NCBI RefSeq assembly: GCF_013426735.1
Contig: NZ_AP023273.1
Coordinates: forward strand, 806,001-870,000
Direction of reading: 5' to 3'
DNA length: 64,000 nucleotides
Source: Agrobacterium vitis
GTDB taxonomy: Bacteria; Pseudomonadota; Alphaproteobacteria; Rhizobiales; Rhizobiaceae
Below the pieces are notes generated by a model. That model was not told the origin of the DNA, searched no databases, and saw only the letters and a program-made list of their open reading frames with translations. A program made the position numbers and the translations under genes. Shown one piece after another: positions 35,549-44,532 of the stretch (position 1 is its first letter; every line of letters begins with the position of its first letter).

Positions 35549-36976
35549 TTAAAGAAGATGATCGGTGGTCGCTGTGGTGGCCGCCGCATACTCATCAAGG
35601 GAATAGGCCTTGATATAGTCAATCTTCAACTCTGAGCCATCGCTGAAATCAGAGCTGCTTGGCGTCCCAGCCATCCCGCCAACCGCCAGATTGACCACCA
35701 TATACATGGGCTCATTCATATCTGACGGCGTATCTGTTTGATGCACGGCAACGTCATCAATATACCAGGTCAACGTCGTTTCCGTCCACAACACGCCGTA
35801 GGTATGATAGCCTTCGGTATCGGTGTAAACCGTCGTGGCATCGGATGTCTGCTCGCCAGTTTCATTGCTGTGCGCGGTGACAATTACCTCGCCTTGATTC
35901 TGGCCACGCATTTCAACCACATCCAGTTCCGGTGGCCAGCTCCCGTCCGCCGGCAGCAGCCAGAATGCCGGCCATGCGCCCTGATCATCAGGCATATCCG
36001 CGCGGATTTCAAAATAACCATAGGTCTGGCTAAACGTGGACTCAGTGCTGAGCATGCCCGAGGTATACTCATAGCCATTGATCTGGCTCTGGATATCTTC
36101 CGAAGCAACGGATGCGGTGATGGTCAACACGCCGTCAGAGATGGAGAAAGGATTGACCGACGACGTCCCCTCATAGGAGGGATTGATATACCACTGCAAT
36201 TCGCTGTTATCGACCAAAGTGCCGCCATTGGACGCAAACCAGCTATAGCCCGTATCCCACGTTCCGCTCGTTCCGTCATGCAGGGACAAGCTGTTGAAAT
36301 CATCTGAAAATGTTTGCGTGAGATTAGTGCGATCCAGTGTCAGCTGAAACTGGTCGGAGGTAAAATCAGAAATTACCGTATCGCTGAACAGGATGCTTTC
36401 ACCATTACCGAGATCAAGTGAAACATCACTTCCTGTCTGGGTCATATGACTTTGCACCTCGGTAAAGTCCGAGAAATCATAATTCTGCAGGCGCACGGTA
36501 TCATCGCTGGAAAAATCAGTGATCCTGTCGCTACCATTGCCGCTGCTGAATACAAAAGTATCGGCACCACCGCCGCCGATCAGGACATCGTTGCCACCAT
36601 AACCGTCAATAGTCTGGATGCCAGTACCGCCGGTGATGATGTTGTTCAGGCTGTTGCCGAAAGCATATCGGTTATCGCCTGTCACGACCAGGTTTTCAAT
36701 GCCATCACCAAGCGTGTAACTCATCCAGGTATTGACTGTGTCAACACCCGCCCCCCCTGATTCACTGGCTCGATTAATACTGGAATAGAGATAATAGACA
36801 TCGTCGCCCGCACCACCATTCATGGTGACATTGACCGAGCTATCGCCATACATTGCGTCGTTGCCGCTTGATCCATTCAGCGTCAAGCCACTTCCCGTTG
36901 CTGAATACCAATGGGTCGGATCACCACTATAATAAAGCGCCTCGCCCAAGCTGTTGAGAAGATATTTGCTGGCCAT
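35549..36976 (-). CDS. exsH: Secreted RTX/GH16 beta-glycanase (ExsH-like)
   Basis: A 475-residue protein with N-terminal calcium-binding nonapeptide (RTX) repeats (for example GGAGDDVYYL and YGGNDVLIGGGGADTFVF, about residues 30-150) and a C-terminal GH16 domain (about 220-460) with catalytic ELDVVE near residue 350 and the nearby WPAFWLLP. This unusual order and the length match S. meliloti ExsH, which trims succinoglycan after export by the type I PrsDE system. No signal peptide is present, as expected for type I substrates. The product here probably cleaves the cell's own exopolysaccharide. No prsDE genes are in the window. Confidence 0.82.
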   Translation of the reverse strand: MASKYLLNSLGEALYYSGDPTHWYSATGSGLTLNGSSGNDAMYGDSSVNVTMNGGAGDDVYYLYSSINRASESGGAGVDTVNTWMSYTLGDGIENLVVTGDNRYAFGNSLNNIITGGTGIQTIDGYGGNDVLIGGGGADTFVFSSGNGSDRITDFSSDDTVRLQNYDFSDFTEVQSHMTQTGSDVSLDLGNGESILFSDTVISDFTSDQFQLTLDRTNLTQTFSDDFNSLSLHDGTSGTWDTGYSWFASNGGTLVDNSELQWYINPSYEGTSSVNPFSISDGVLTITASVASEDIQSQINGYEYTSGMLSTESTFSQTYGYFEIRADMPDDQGAWPAFWLLPADGSWPPELDVVEMRGQNQGEVIVTAHSNETGEQTSDATTVYTDTEGYHTYGVLWTETTLTWYIDDVAVHQTDTPSDMNEPMYMVVNLAVGGMAGTPSSSDFSDGSELKIDYIKAYSLDEYAAATTATTDHLL

Positions 36977-37154
36977 GCGAACCTCTTTCAGTTGCAGTCA
37001 ACACCTTACCCCTTTGGGAATGATAGGACTTTATTCGCCGAGAACCAAACGATCTTTCCCATAATGGTAATGTTTTTTCAATTTCGCAGGCCCTGAATGA
37101 GACATCTCGGATTGTTTCAAAGCAATTGTATCAAAATAGAACGACTATCTTGTT

Positions 37155-37844
37155 TTAAACCCCGTAGAGCGCCAGCAGCAGAGGATCGACATCGAACAAC
37201 ACCTCATGGAAGGCAAACAGCAAAGCGAAGGTGCCGGCTGCGGTCAGCACAAGCGCGATCGCCATGTCGCGGTCCAGACGCAATCTGGCACGGCCAGACA
37301 AAATGGCGGCGAAGGGCAAAACTGACGTTGCGGCACCCACTTTCGGGCTGGCTACGTCAATAGTTTTCCGGCTTCGGCGGTCCAGTATCGCCATTCCCAC
37401 CAGCGAGAAAAGCGAAAATCCGCCGAATAGAATAACGCCACGCATTTCACCATTTGGGAAAACATGACCGAAAGCCCAGAGAAAAAAACCCCACAAAACC
37501 GGATGACGGGTTATCGAAACGATAGCTCCAGGCTTTCGCCCTGCCCTGAAGGTCACCGAATATGGATTGGGGCTGATCAATCCGCACACCACCAGATAAA
37601 GGCCGATCGGTACGAGTACCAGCGTCAACCATGCTTGCCAGGCCCTGTCCATCCAAAGTGCCACATCATCGGCCTCCATGAAGGCAACGAAAATCCACAG
37701 CAAGCCTGCCAGCGACAGGATGGAATAAAGAACCATATAGCTCGTCCGACCCAGACGGGACACAAGCCGACCTTTGATGCTGGGTATTGCCGGGACGGAA
37801 TGGGTCAACACAAAGAAAATCAAAGCAAGGACCAGGTTAGCCAT
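37155..37844 (-). CDS. nnrU: NnrU-family membrane protein
   Basis: A 229-residue protein with about six transmembrane segments; motifs RNPHPVLWGF in the form SITRHPVLWGFFLWAFGH and GLISPNPYSVTFRAG identify NnrU, found with nitrite/nitric-oxide reduction genes and needed for nitric-oxide-linked respiration in some alphaproteobacteria. The ATG at 37844 (MANLVLALIFF) was chosen over an upstream start that would add a polar stretch. It is divergent from a pseudoazurin gene, another denitrification-linked product, although no nitrite or nitric-oxide reductase is in this window. Confidence 0.85.
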   Translation of the reverse strand: MANLVLALIFFVLTHSVPAIPSIKGRLVSRLGRTSYMVLYSILSLAGLLWIFVAFMEADDVALWMDRAWQAWLTLVLVPIGLYLVVCGLISPNPYSVTFRAGRKPGAIVSITRHPVLWGFFLWAFGHVFPNGEMRGVILFGGFSLFSLVGMAILDRRSRKTIDVASPKVGAATSVLPFAAILSGRARLRLDRDMAIALVLTAAGTFALLFAFHEVLFDVDPLLLALYGV

Positions 37845-37932
37845 GGAACCATCCCGTAACACACACATCAATGAGAGACAGCAAACCACACACTCCTACG
37901 GCCGAGGCGCTGCACCATCACCGCAGGGAAAC

Positions 37933-37957
37933 TGCGAGGTCCAGTCTGGACCTTGCA
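37933..37957. promoter_or_regulatory. 25-base near-perfect palindrome (candidate operator)
   Basis: AGGTCCAG and CTGGACCT surround a single central T; the dyad extends to 12 base pairs per arm with one G-T step. It lies between nnrU and pseudoazurin, about 90 bases before the nnrU start. The cognate regulator is unknown. Confidence 0.55.
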
Positions 37958-37979
37958 CCCCCAGGCTTCTTGATAGCAC

Positions 37980-38033
37980 GTCTCTTTTCTAGGAAACCGC
38001 ATTCCACCTTTCCCAGATAAACTCAAGCCAAGC
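37980..38033 (+). repeat. Degenerate intergenic repeat, 3' part
   Basis: TCTCTTTTCTAGGAAACC, then ATTCCACCTTTCCC and a GATAAACTCAA end, resemble the 3' half of the repeats at 7001 and 60015 (CTTTTCGGGAAAACC ... GTTCCACTTTT ... GACAAACTCTAA). Confidence 0.4.
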
Positions 38034-38064
38034 CCCCACCTTTTGAGGGTCACAAATGCGCGAT

Positions 38065-38078
38065 TTGCGCAAGATCAA
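38065..38078. promoter_or_regulatory. FNR/FixK/NnrR-type box
   Basis: TTGCG-N4-ATCAA fits the CRP/FNR-family dyad (TTG-N8-CAA type). It is 64-77 bases before the pseudoazurin start, a distance suited to activation under low oxygen or nitric oxide. Confidence 0.65.
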
Positions 38079-38141
38079 AGTGATGCCGTATCCGGTGATT
38101 TAAAAGCGTTAGCGAAGAGACACAAAAGAGAGTGAAACACC

Positions 38142-38591
38142 ATGCATATCGCCTTGAAGCGCCTCGCCGCCCTGACCATCATCGGCGCGATCTCAACGGC
38201 ATCCGCCTTCGCCGCTGATTACGAAATTCATATGCTGAACAAGGGCGCCGATGGCACAGCCATGGTATTCGAGCCCGCCGCGCTGAAAATCGCTCCTGGC
38301 GACACCGTAACCTTCATTCCAACCGACAAGGCCCACAGTGCCGAAGCCATTACCGGCCTGGTGCCTGAGGGTGCGGAGGTCTTCAAAGGCAAGATCAATG
38401 AAACTGTGAAGGTGACATTCACCCAACCCGGTGCTTACGGCATCAAATGCGCACCGCATGTTGGCATGGGCATGGTGGCTGTTGTGGTGGTCGGCGATGT
38501 GCCGCCCGCCAACGCTGCCGCCTTTGCAGCCTCCACCCTGCCCAAAAAAGCCAAGGACAAATTGCTGGCTGAACTGGATACCCTGCACTGA
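38142..38591 (+). CDS. Pseudoazurin
   Basis: A 149-residue type I blue-copper protein of the periplasm that donates electrons to nitrite reductase or other acceptors. After a 25-residue signal peptide (AFAA-DYEIH), the copper ligands H65, C103, H106 and M111 become H40, C78, H81 and M86, the exact numbering of known pseudoazurins. An FNR-type box lies upstream, and nnrU is divergent. The downstream stem-loop ends the transcript. Confidence in the family is very high; the electron partner is not in the window. Confidence 0.95.
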   Translation: MHIALKRLAALTIIGAISTASAFAADYEIHMLNKGADGTAMVFEPAALKIAPGDTVTFIPTDKAHSAEAITGLVPEGAEVFKGKINETVKVTFTQPGAYGIKCAPHVGMGMVAVVVVGDVPPANAAAFAASTLPKKAKDKLLAELDTLH

Positions 38592-38628
38592 AAATCGACT
38601 GCGCAGGCCGAAGGGCCACTATCAACAC

Positions 38629-38663
38629 AAAGCCGCCGATCCCTCAGGACCGGCGGCTTTATT
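38629..38663 (+). terminator. Terminator after pseudoazurin
   Basis: AAAGCCGCCG (38629-38638) pairs with CGGCGGCTTT (38651-38660), with T-rich ends on both strands. It separates the convergent pseudoazurin and Bax-inhibitor genes. Confidence 0.82.
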
Positions 38664-38683
38664 GTCTCTATTGCATTTCAGCC

Positions 38684-38717
38684 AAGACTATTCGCGTTCA
38701 AAGACTATTCACGTTCA
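38684..38717. repeat. 17-base tandem duplication at a gene 3' end
   Basis: AAGACTATTCGCGTTCA (38684-38700) is followed at once by AAGACTATTCACGTTCA (38701-38717), one mismatch. The second copy holds the stop codon of the Bax-inhibitor gene on the minus strand. Confidence 0.75.
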
Positions 38718-39421
38718 CCGGTGAAATTCAGCAGAAGCTGGAAGATGTTGACGAAGTTCAGGTAAAGCGACAGGGCGCCGAATACCGCCAGTTTCTGGCG
38801 CGATTCCTGATCGATATTTTCGGCATATTGCTCCTTGATATTCTGGGTGTCCCAAGCCGTCAGGCCGACGAAAACCAGGATACCGATCACCGAGATCGCA
38901 AATTGCAGCGCGCTGGAGCCTAAGAAAATGTTGACGATGGAGGCGATGACCACGCCGATCAGGCCCATCATCAGGAAGGAGCCGAATTTCGACAGGTCAC
39001 GCTTCGTGGTATAGCCGTAGAGGCTCATGGAGCCGAACATGGTGGCGGCGATGAAGAATGTCCGGGCGATGCTGGTGCCGGTAAAGACCAGGAAGACCGA
39101 CGCCATAGACAGGCCCATGACCGCACAAAACGCCCAGAATGCCATCTGCGCCGCACTGGCCGACATGGTCTGAATGCGGAAGGAGAAGAAAAATACGAAG
39201 GCGAGCGGCGCCAGCATCACCACCCATTTTAGCGGCGACTGGAAAATCGGCACATAAAGCGCCGGCGTCGAACCGACGATAAACGCCACAATGCCGGTAA
39301 TAACTAGGCCAAGGCCCATATAGTTGTAGACGCGCAGCATATGTTGACGCAGGCCCTGGTCGAACAAGGCCCCCGCCTGCGCCTGCGCGCCGAAGGGATA
39401 ATGTTTATTCACAGGTTCCAT
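38705..39421 (-). CDS. Bax inhibitor-1/YccA family membrane protein
   Basis: A 238-residue protein with seven hydrophobic segments and a short polar tail, typical of BI-1/YbhL. Elements such as RVYNYMGLGLVITGIVAF and the late GLTAWDTQNIKEQY are family marks; the latter holds the Asp residues linked to pH-gated calcium leak in bacterial homologues. The ATG at 39421 has AAGGAGA upstream. Role in the cell is not settled (calcium leak, envelope stress). It lies beside an ECF sigma/anti-sigma pair on the same strand, 93 bases downstream. Confidence 0.88.
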   Translation of the reverse strand: MEPVNKHYPFGAQAQAGALFDQGLRQHMLRVYNYMGLGLVITGIVAFIVGSTPALYVPIFQSPLKWVVMLAPLAFVFFFSFRIQTMSASAAQMAFWAFCAVMGLSMASVFLVFTGTSIARTFFIAATMFGSMSLYGYTTKRDLSKFGSFLMMGLIGVVIASIVNIFLGSSALQFAISVIGILVFVGLTAWDTQNIKEQYAENIDQESRQKLAVFGALSLYLNFVNIFQLLLNFTGERE

Positions 39422-39514
39422 GATCGAGATCTCCTTGATGTTCAGGCTGACAATCGATGTCACGCCGTAAGTCATTGCAGGCACACCGCTTTTTAACGCG
39501 GTGCCAACCCGGTT

Positions 39515-40339
39515 TCAGTAAAGCGTCCTGGCAAGCTGGCCCGCCACATCTGTCAATTCGTCGCCCGAGCGGTCCTTCGACACCAGCGCGTAAGCCACTT
39601 CGCCGATCTGCCAATAAGCAGCCTTTGCACCATCCGTCTGAGCGAGCGTGACATTCTGGACAGCGAAGGAGCCGGTGCGGGCGGCAAACAACGTCACCTC
39701 TGAGCCCCGCTTCGGCTTGACGGCGATTTCAACACTCGGCCCGTAATCCGAAGGGAAAATCTGGCTATCGGCAATCGTCCAATTGCTGGGCAGATCTGGC
39801 ATGACGATGCCAGTGGCAGAGCGAATTTCCTTGCGATCAAACATCGGCGACCCAGATCGGCCCTGACCGACTTGATCTTGGGCGATCTGCTGAGGATGAA
39901 GACTTTCGCGCAGCAAGGTCGTTTCATGGGCTTGCAGTGCTTCCCGCACAAAAGCTGGTGTCGGTACGGAGGCTATGACCTGCGTCGCCGCGAATGGATT
40001 GATAACGGAATGCGCGACCCAACCGACGCCAATGAAAATTGCTATGGCAGCCGCCCGGCGGAGCACCGTCATACGGCCTGCGCGCGTCAAAGCCTGCTCC
40101 AGCCGGCGAGCCGCATCACGTGTTGCCGGCCGTGCCGCCCCCATATCAAGTGCCATTCGGTCATGGGCCAACCCCAAGCGCAACTCGTCTCGCACGCGCA
40201 AGTCGGCCATCATCCGCGCAGCCGCATCGGGATGCCTGGAAAGATAGGCCTCGACCTCGATCCGCCGCTGAACATTCAGCTGATCGTCGATATAGGCCTG
40301 TAGATCGAAATCCAATATCGGATCAGGATGGTGTGTCAT
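39515..40339 (-). CDS. Anti-sigma factor, membrane-anchored
   Basis: A 274-residue protein whose N-terminal 70 residues (DLQAYIDDQLNVQRRIEVEAYLSRHPDAA in part) form an anti-sigma helix bundle without the Cys of the zinc class. One transmembrane helix (about 82-100) follows, then a periplasmic domain of some 165 residues. It overlaps the sigma gene by 17 bases and GGAGG precedes its ATG. It should hold the sigma factor at the membrane until an envelope signal arrives. Confidence 0.82.
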   Translation of the reverse strand: MTHHPDPILDFDLQAYIDDQLNVQRRIEVEAYLSRHPDAAARMMADLRVRDELRLGLAHDRMALDMGAARPATRDAARRLEQALTRAGRMTVLRRAAAIAIFIGVGWVAHSVINPFAATQVIASVPTPAFVREALQAHETTLLRESLHPQQIAQDQVGQGRSGSPMFDRKEIRSATGIVMPDLPSNWTIADSQIFPSDYGPSVEIAVKPKRGSEVTLFAARTGSFAVQNVTLAQTDGAKAAYWQIGEVAYALVSKDRSGDELTDVAGQLARTLY

Positions 40340-40922
40340 CAGAACCTCCAACGATGCGAAGGCCAGCCGGTTTCGAGCCGCCCTGCCCTCTATGGGCTGG
40401 TTTCTCAACCGGCGGCGGTAGCGCCCGCCGTCCCGCATCTGTCATTTCAAGATCGCGCAGCCGAGCCCGAGCCCGCGACAGCCGTGACATCAGCGTGCCC
40501 ATGGGAATATCCAGAACCTCCGCAGCCTCCTGGTAAGAGAGCTCTTCGATCGCCACCAGATGCAGGGCTTGGCGCTGCTCTTCCGGCAAGTCCAGAAATG
40601 CGCGGCGCACCTGGGCAAGCCGCACTACGTGCTCCTGCTCTGCACCGATGACCGGATCGACAAGATCGGCTGCCAGCGCATCGCGTCTTGCCGCAGATCG
40701 CCTCCGTCGCAAGCTATCCACGTGGGTATTGTGCAGGATCGAAAACAGCCAGTGACGAATATTGCCCCCACGCCGGAAGCTGTTCTGGTGCTCATAGGCC
40801 CTGACCAGCGCGTCGTTGACGAGATCCTCGGCTTCATCGGCATTGCGCACAAGTGACAGGGCATAACGCCTCAGCGCTGCCAATTGTCCAATCACGTCAA
40901 AGGGGCCGGATCTGTTGTTCAT
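40323..40922 (-). CDS. ECF RNA polymerase sigma factor
   Basis: A 199-residue sigma-70 family protein with region 2 (LRRYALSLVRNADEAEDLVNDALVRAY in part, RHWLFSILHN) and region 4 (LPEEQRQALHLVAIEELSYQEAAEVLDIPMGTLMSRLSRAR in part). A 25-residue basic tail follows. It pairs with the overlapping anti-sigma gene. A sequence like an ECF promoter (GGGAAT-N17-CGTATA) lies so close to the ATG that the message would have almost no leader. Confidence 0.9.
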   Translation of the reverse strand: MNNRSGPFDVIGQLAALRRYALSLVRNADEAEDLVNDALVRAYEHQNSFRRGGNIRHWLFSILHNTHVDSLRRRRSAARRDALAADLVDPVIGAEQEHVVRLAQVRRAFLDLPEEQRQALHLVAIEELSYQEAAEVLDIPMGTLMSRLSRARARLRDLEMTDAGRRALPPPVEKPAHRGQGGSKPAGLRIVGGSDDTPS

Positions 40923-41281
40923 ACCCCTATATACGCAGGAGGAACCTTTCTTATTCCCGGGTGCGAATAATTTTTTCTGTTTTTCCGATTCCCGGTGAAA
41001 CCGTTAGCCCACTCGCGATGGTCAGCCAATTTTTCAAGGGTGCGACAATTTGATTATTGCCATTTCGGACTGCTCACAACGACAAAAACTGGTATTTTTC
41101 ATCTCGCAACTGCGAAGAGAACTTGGATAGAACCCACTGATTCGCAAGGGTTATTGAAAAGCGAACTCTTGACACGACGATCCAACACAACAACCATAGG
41201 AGGATATATTTCCTATATTAGCGACACTCCCTGCGACAAAACGCGCATTTAATCTCACCGGAAAAGGATTAATTCGCGCTT
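40923..41281. other. Divergent promoter region of sigma and cyo operons
   Basis: No gene is seen in 359 AT-rich bases. The left end holds a candidate ECF promoter. Near cyoA a dyad, ATAGGA (41196-41201) with TCCTAT (41211-41216), is a possible operator, and TTGACA occurs at 41169-41174. Confidence 0.5.
40930..40958 (-). promoter_or_regulatory. Candidate autoregulated ECF promoter
   Basis: On the minus strand GGGAAT (40953-40958) and CGTATA (40930-40935) are 17 bases apart, the usual look of an ECF -35/-10 pair. The start codon is only 7 bases further on. Confidence 0.45.
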
Positions 41282-42484
41282 ATGCGCTTGATGAGAGTCA
41301 AAGTAATGAAAAAATTCCCGATCCTATCCTCCCTCCTGCTTTTGCCCATGCTGCTGCTTTCGGGCTGTAACATGGTGGTGATGTCCCCCGCTGGCGACAT
41401 TGCAGCGCAGCAACGCGACCTGGTGGTCTTCGCCACCGTGTTGATGCTGATCATTATCGTCCCAGTGATCCTGCTGACGTTTTTCTTTGCTTGGAAATAT
41501 CGCTCTTCCAACACATCGGCGGTCTACCTGCCGGATTGGAACCACTCCACAAAGATCGAAATTCTGATCTGGTCGGCGCCGGTCGCCATCATTCTGGTTC
41601 TGGGAACGGTAACCTGGATCTCCACGCATAAGCTCGATCCTTACCGCCCCCTGGAGCGGATTGATGCCGAGCGGACCATTCCCGCCGACGTGAAGCCGCT
41701 GACGGTTGAAGTCGTCGCTCTCGACTGGAAGTGGATGTTCATCTATCCAGATCTCGGGATTGCCACGGTCAACGAACTGGCAGCACCTGTCGATGTTCCG
41801 ATCAATTTCAAAATTACCGCTCAGTCGGTGATGAACTCCTTCTATATCCCAGCGCTTGCTGGTCAGATCTACGCCATGCCCGGCATGCAGACCAAGCTGC
41901 ACGGTGTGATCAACAAGGAAGGCGTTTATGACGGCTTCTCGGCCAACTATTCCGGCGCTGGCTTTTCCAACATGCGCTTCAAGTTCCACGGCCTGAGCGA
42001 TCAGGGCTTTGCGGACTGGGTGGCACAGGTCAAGGCGAAGGGCACCGCACTCAACCGCGACGCCTATATCAAGCTTGAAAAGCCTAGCGAAAAAGATCCG
42101 GTGCGCTACTACGCATCCGCCGACAATGACCTTTTCAACGCCATCATCAATATGTGTGTCGATCCTGCCAAGATGTGCATGAGCAACATGATGCATATCG
42201 ACATGATGGGTGGAGCTGGCAAGGAAAGCGCCGAGAACCGCGAGAAACTGAAATACGACAATCGTGGTGTCGATCTGAGCGTCACTCCAGGCCATGGAGC
42301 CGACGCGAATGCGCCACAGGATCATTCGCAGGCCGCTCCTGCTACCGATAGCATGCCCGTCGCCTCCACAACCGACGCAGGCAGCCACGCGATGCATCAC
42401 TCCATGGCCGATCATTCCATGCCTGGAATGGACATGCCTGACACAGATAACGGCGCGACCGCACTAGCTCAGCCCAAAAACTGA
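41282..42484 (+). CDS. cyoA: Cytochrome bo ubiquinol oxidase subunit II
   Basis: A 400-residue lipoprotein subunit of the proton-pumping quinol oxidase. The lipobox LLLSGC puts the lipid-anchored Cys at residue 29. Two transmembrane helices follow and then the periplasmic cupredoxin fold (LDWKWMFIYPDLGIATVNE in part), which lacks the CuA ligands, as expected for a quinol oxidase. The C-terminal 70 residues are rich in Met and His (for example HAMHHSMADHSMPGMDMP). ATG at 41282 is taken as start; an ATG at 41306 is possible. First gene of cyoABCD. Confidence 0.93.
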   Translation: MRLMRVKVMKKFPILSSLLLLPMLLLSGCNMVVMSPAGDIAAQQRDLVVFATVLMLIIIVPVILLTFFFAWKYRSSNTSAVYLPDWNHSTKIEILIWSAPVAIILVLGTVTWISTHKLDPYRPLERIDAERTIPADVKPLTVEVVALDWKWMFIYPDLGIATVNELAAPVDVPINFKITAQSVMNSFYIPALAGQIYAMPGMQTKLHGVINKEGVYDGFSANYSGAGFSNMRFKFHGLSDQGFADWVAQVKAKGTALNRDAYIKLEKPSEKDPVRYYASADNDLFNAIINMCVDPAKMCMSNMMHIDMMGGAGKESAENREKLKYDNRGVDLSVTPGHGADANAPQDHSQAAPATDSMPVASTTDAGSHAMHHSMADHSMPGMDMPDTDNGATALAQPKN

Positions 42485-42524
42485 GCCGGTAATCTCGCGA
42501 TATTCAACTTAAACGGGGCCTCCC

Positions 42525-44528
42525 ATGTTCTCAAACCCTGACCTTATGAAGTTCATCTTCGGCCGGTTGACCCTAGATGCGATCCCGTATCACGAACCCA
42601 TTCTCGTGCTGACCTTTCTGGCTGTCGCGATCGGTGGCATTGCCGTGCTCGGCGCCGTTACCTATTTCCGCCTCTGGGGCTATCTCTGGAATGAATGGTT
42701 CACCAGCGTCGACCACAAGAAGATCGGCGTGATGTATGTCATTCTGGCGCTGATCATGCTGTTGCGCGGCTTTGCCGATGCCTTGATGATGCGTGGCCAA
42801 CAGGCCATGGCCTTCAATGGCAATGAAGGCTTCCTGCCGCCGCATCACTATGACCAGGTCTTCACCGCGCATGGCGTGATCATGATCTTCTTCATGGCCA
42901 TGCCGTTTGTAACCGGTTTGATGAACCTCGTCGTTCCCTTGCAGATCGGCGCACGCGACGTGTCCTTCCCGTTCCTCAACAACTTCTCCTTCTGGATGAC
43001 GGTTGCTGGCGCGGTGATCGTAATGATTTCGCTGTTCGTCGGTGAATTCGCTCGCACCGGCTGGCTGGCGTATCCGCCGCTTTCGGGTGGAGATTACAGC
43101 CCCGGCGTCGGCGTCGATTATTATATCTGGGGACTTCAGGTGGCCGGTGTCGGAACGACATTATCAGGCATCAACCTGATCGCCACTATCGTCAAAATGC
43201 GCGCTCCGGGCATGACGATGATGAAGATGCCAATCTTCACCTGGACCTCGCTCTGCACCAACGTGCTGATCGTTGCCAGCTTCCCGATCCTGACCGCGAC
43301 GTTGGCCCTGCTGACTCTCGACCGTTATGTCGGCACCAATTTCTTCACCAACGATCTCGGCGGCAACCCGATGATGTATGTGAACCTGATCTGGATCTGG
43401 GGTCACCCGGAAGTCTATATCCTGGTTCTGCCCGCCTTCGGCATTTTCTCGGAAGTGGTCTCGACCTTTTCCGGCAAGCGCCTGTTTGGCTATACATCGA
43501 TGGTTTACGCCACGGTCTGTATTACGGTCCTGTCCTACCTGGTGTGGCTGCATCACTTCTTCACCATGGGTTCGGGCGCCAGCGTCAACTCGTTCTTCGG
43601 CATTACCACGATGATCATCTCGATCCCGACGGGCGCGAAGATCTTCAACTGGCTGTTCACGATGTATCGTGGCCGTATCCGGTTCGAAGTGCCGATGCTG
43701 TGGACCATGGGCTTCATGGTGACCTTCGTCATCGGCGGCATGACAGGCGTTCTTCTCGCCGTGCCACCAGCTGACTTCGTCCTGCACAACTCGCTGTTCC
43801 TGATCGCCCACTTCCATAACGTCATCATCGGCGGCGTGGTATTCGGGCTGATGGCTGGTGTCACCTTCTGGTTCCCGAAAGCGTTCGGCTACAAGCTCGA
43901 TCCGTTCTGGGGCAAGATGTCCTTCTGGTTCTGGTTGGTCGGCTTCTACTTCGCCTTCATGCCGCTTTATGTACTTGGCCTGATGGGTGTAACCCGCCGC
44001 ATGAGCCAGTTCGACGATCCATCGCTGCAAATCTGGTTCATCATCGCCGCATTCGGTGCCTGCCTGATTGCGCTTGGCATCGCCTCCTTCGTCATCCAGC
44101 TTGTGGTCAGCTATTTCAAGCGCCATGAACTGGCCGACCTGACAGGTGATCCCTGGAATGGACGGACTCTGGAATGGTCTATTTCATCTCCACCACCGGC
44201 TTATAACTTCGCCTTTACGCCTGTCGTCCATGACACCGATGCCTGGGACGACATGAAGAAGCGCGGCTATAGCCGTCCTCTGCTGGGCTTCAAGCCGATC
44301 CACATGCCGAAGAATACCGGCACGGGTGTTATCCTTGCGGGCCTCAGCGTTGCTATGGCATTCGGCCTGATCTGGTACATGTGGTGGTTGGCGATCGTGT
44401 CTTTCGTGGCGATCGTTGCAGTGTCGATCTCGCACACGTTCAACTACAACCGCGACTTCTATATTTCCGCCGAAGAGGTGGTGAATACCGAGGCAACGCG
44501 GACCGCGCTTCTGGCAAGGAAGGGGTGA
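42525..44528 (+). CDS. cyoB: Cytochrome bo ubiquinol oxidase subunit I
   Basis: A 667-residue catalytic subunit with about 15 transmembrane helices. Heme and copper ligands are visible: [12 protein letters not shown] for low-spin heme, WGHPEVYIL for CuB and the Tyr cross-link, WLHHFFTMG for the other CuB His pair, and HFHNVIIGG for the heme axial ligands. Length matches E. coli CyoB (663). Reduces oxygen to water and pumps protons. Gap of 40 bases after cyoA and 4 bases before cyoC. Confidence 0.97.
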   Translation: MFSNPDLMKFIFGRLTLDAIPYHEPILVLTFLAVAIGGIAVLGAVTYFRLWGYLWNEWFTSVDHKKIGVMYVILALIMLLRGFADALMMRGQQAMAFNGNEGFLPPHHYDQVFTAHGVIMIFFMAMPFVTGLMNLVVPLQIGARDVSFPFLNNFSFWMTVAGAVIVMISLFVGEFARTGWLAYPPLSGGDYSPGVGVDYYIWGLQVAGVGTTLSGINLIATIVKMRAPGMTMMKMPIFTWTSLCTNVLIVASFPILTATLALLTLDRYVGTNFFTNDLGGNPMMYVNLIWIWGHPEVYILVLPAFGIFSEVVSTFSGKRLFGYTSMVYATVCITVLSYLVWLHHFFTMGSGASVNSFFGITTMIISIPTGAKIFNWLFTMYRGRIRFEVPMLWTMGFMVTFVIGGMTGVLLAVPPADFVLHNSLFLIAHFHNVIIGGVVFGLMAGVTFWFPKAFGYKLDPFWGKMSFWFWLVGFYFAFMPLYVLGLMGVTRRMSQFDDPSLQIWFIIAAFGACLIALGIASFVIQLVVSYFKRHELADLTGDPWNGRTLEWSISSPPPAYNFAFTPVVHDTDAWDDMKKRGYSRPLLGFKPIHMPKNTGTGVILAGLSVAMAFGLIWYMWWLAIVSFVAIVAVSISHTFNYNRDFYISAEEVVNTEATRTALLARKG

Positions 44529-44532
44529 TCAA

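Noticed and set aside
36545..36900. Repeated GGC/GAT-rich DNA as a possible CRISPR or minisatellite
   Set aside because: The repetition follows RTX nonapeptides of the glycanase, is irregular at DNA level and has no spacers.
41324..44126. Long minus-strand frames opposite cyoA and cyoB
   Set aside because: cyoA and cyoB carry all expected ligands. The antisense translations are low-complexity in Asp/His/Glu and match nothing known to me.
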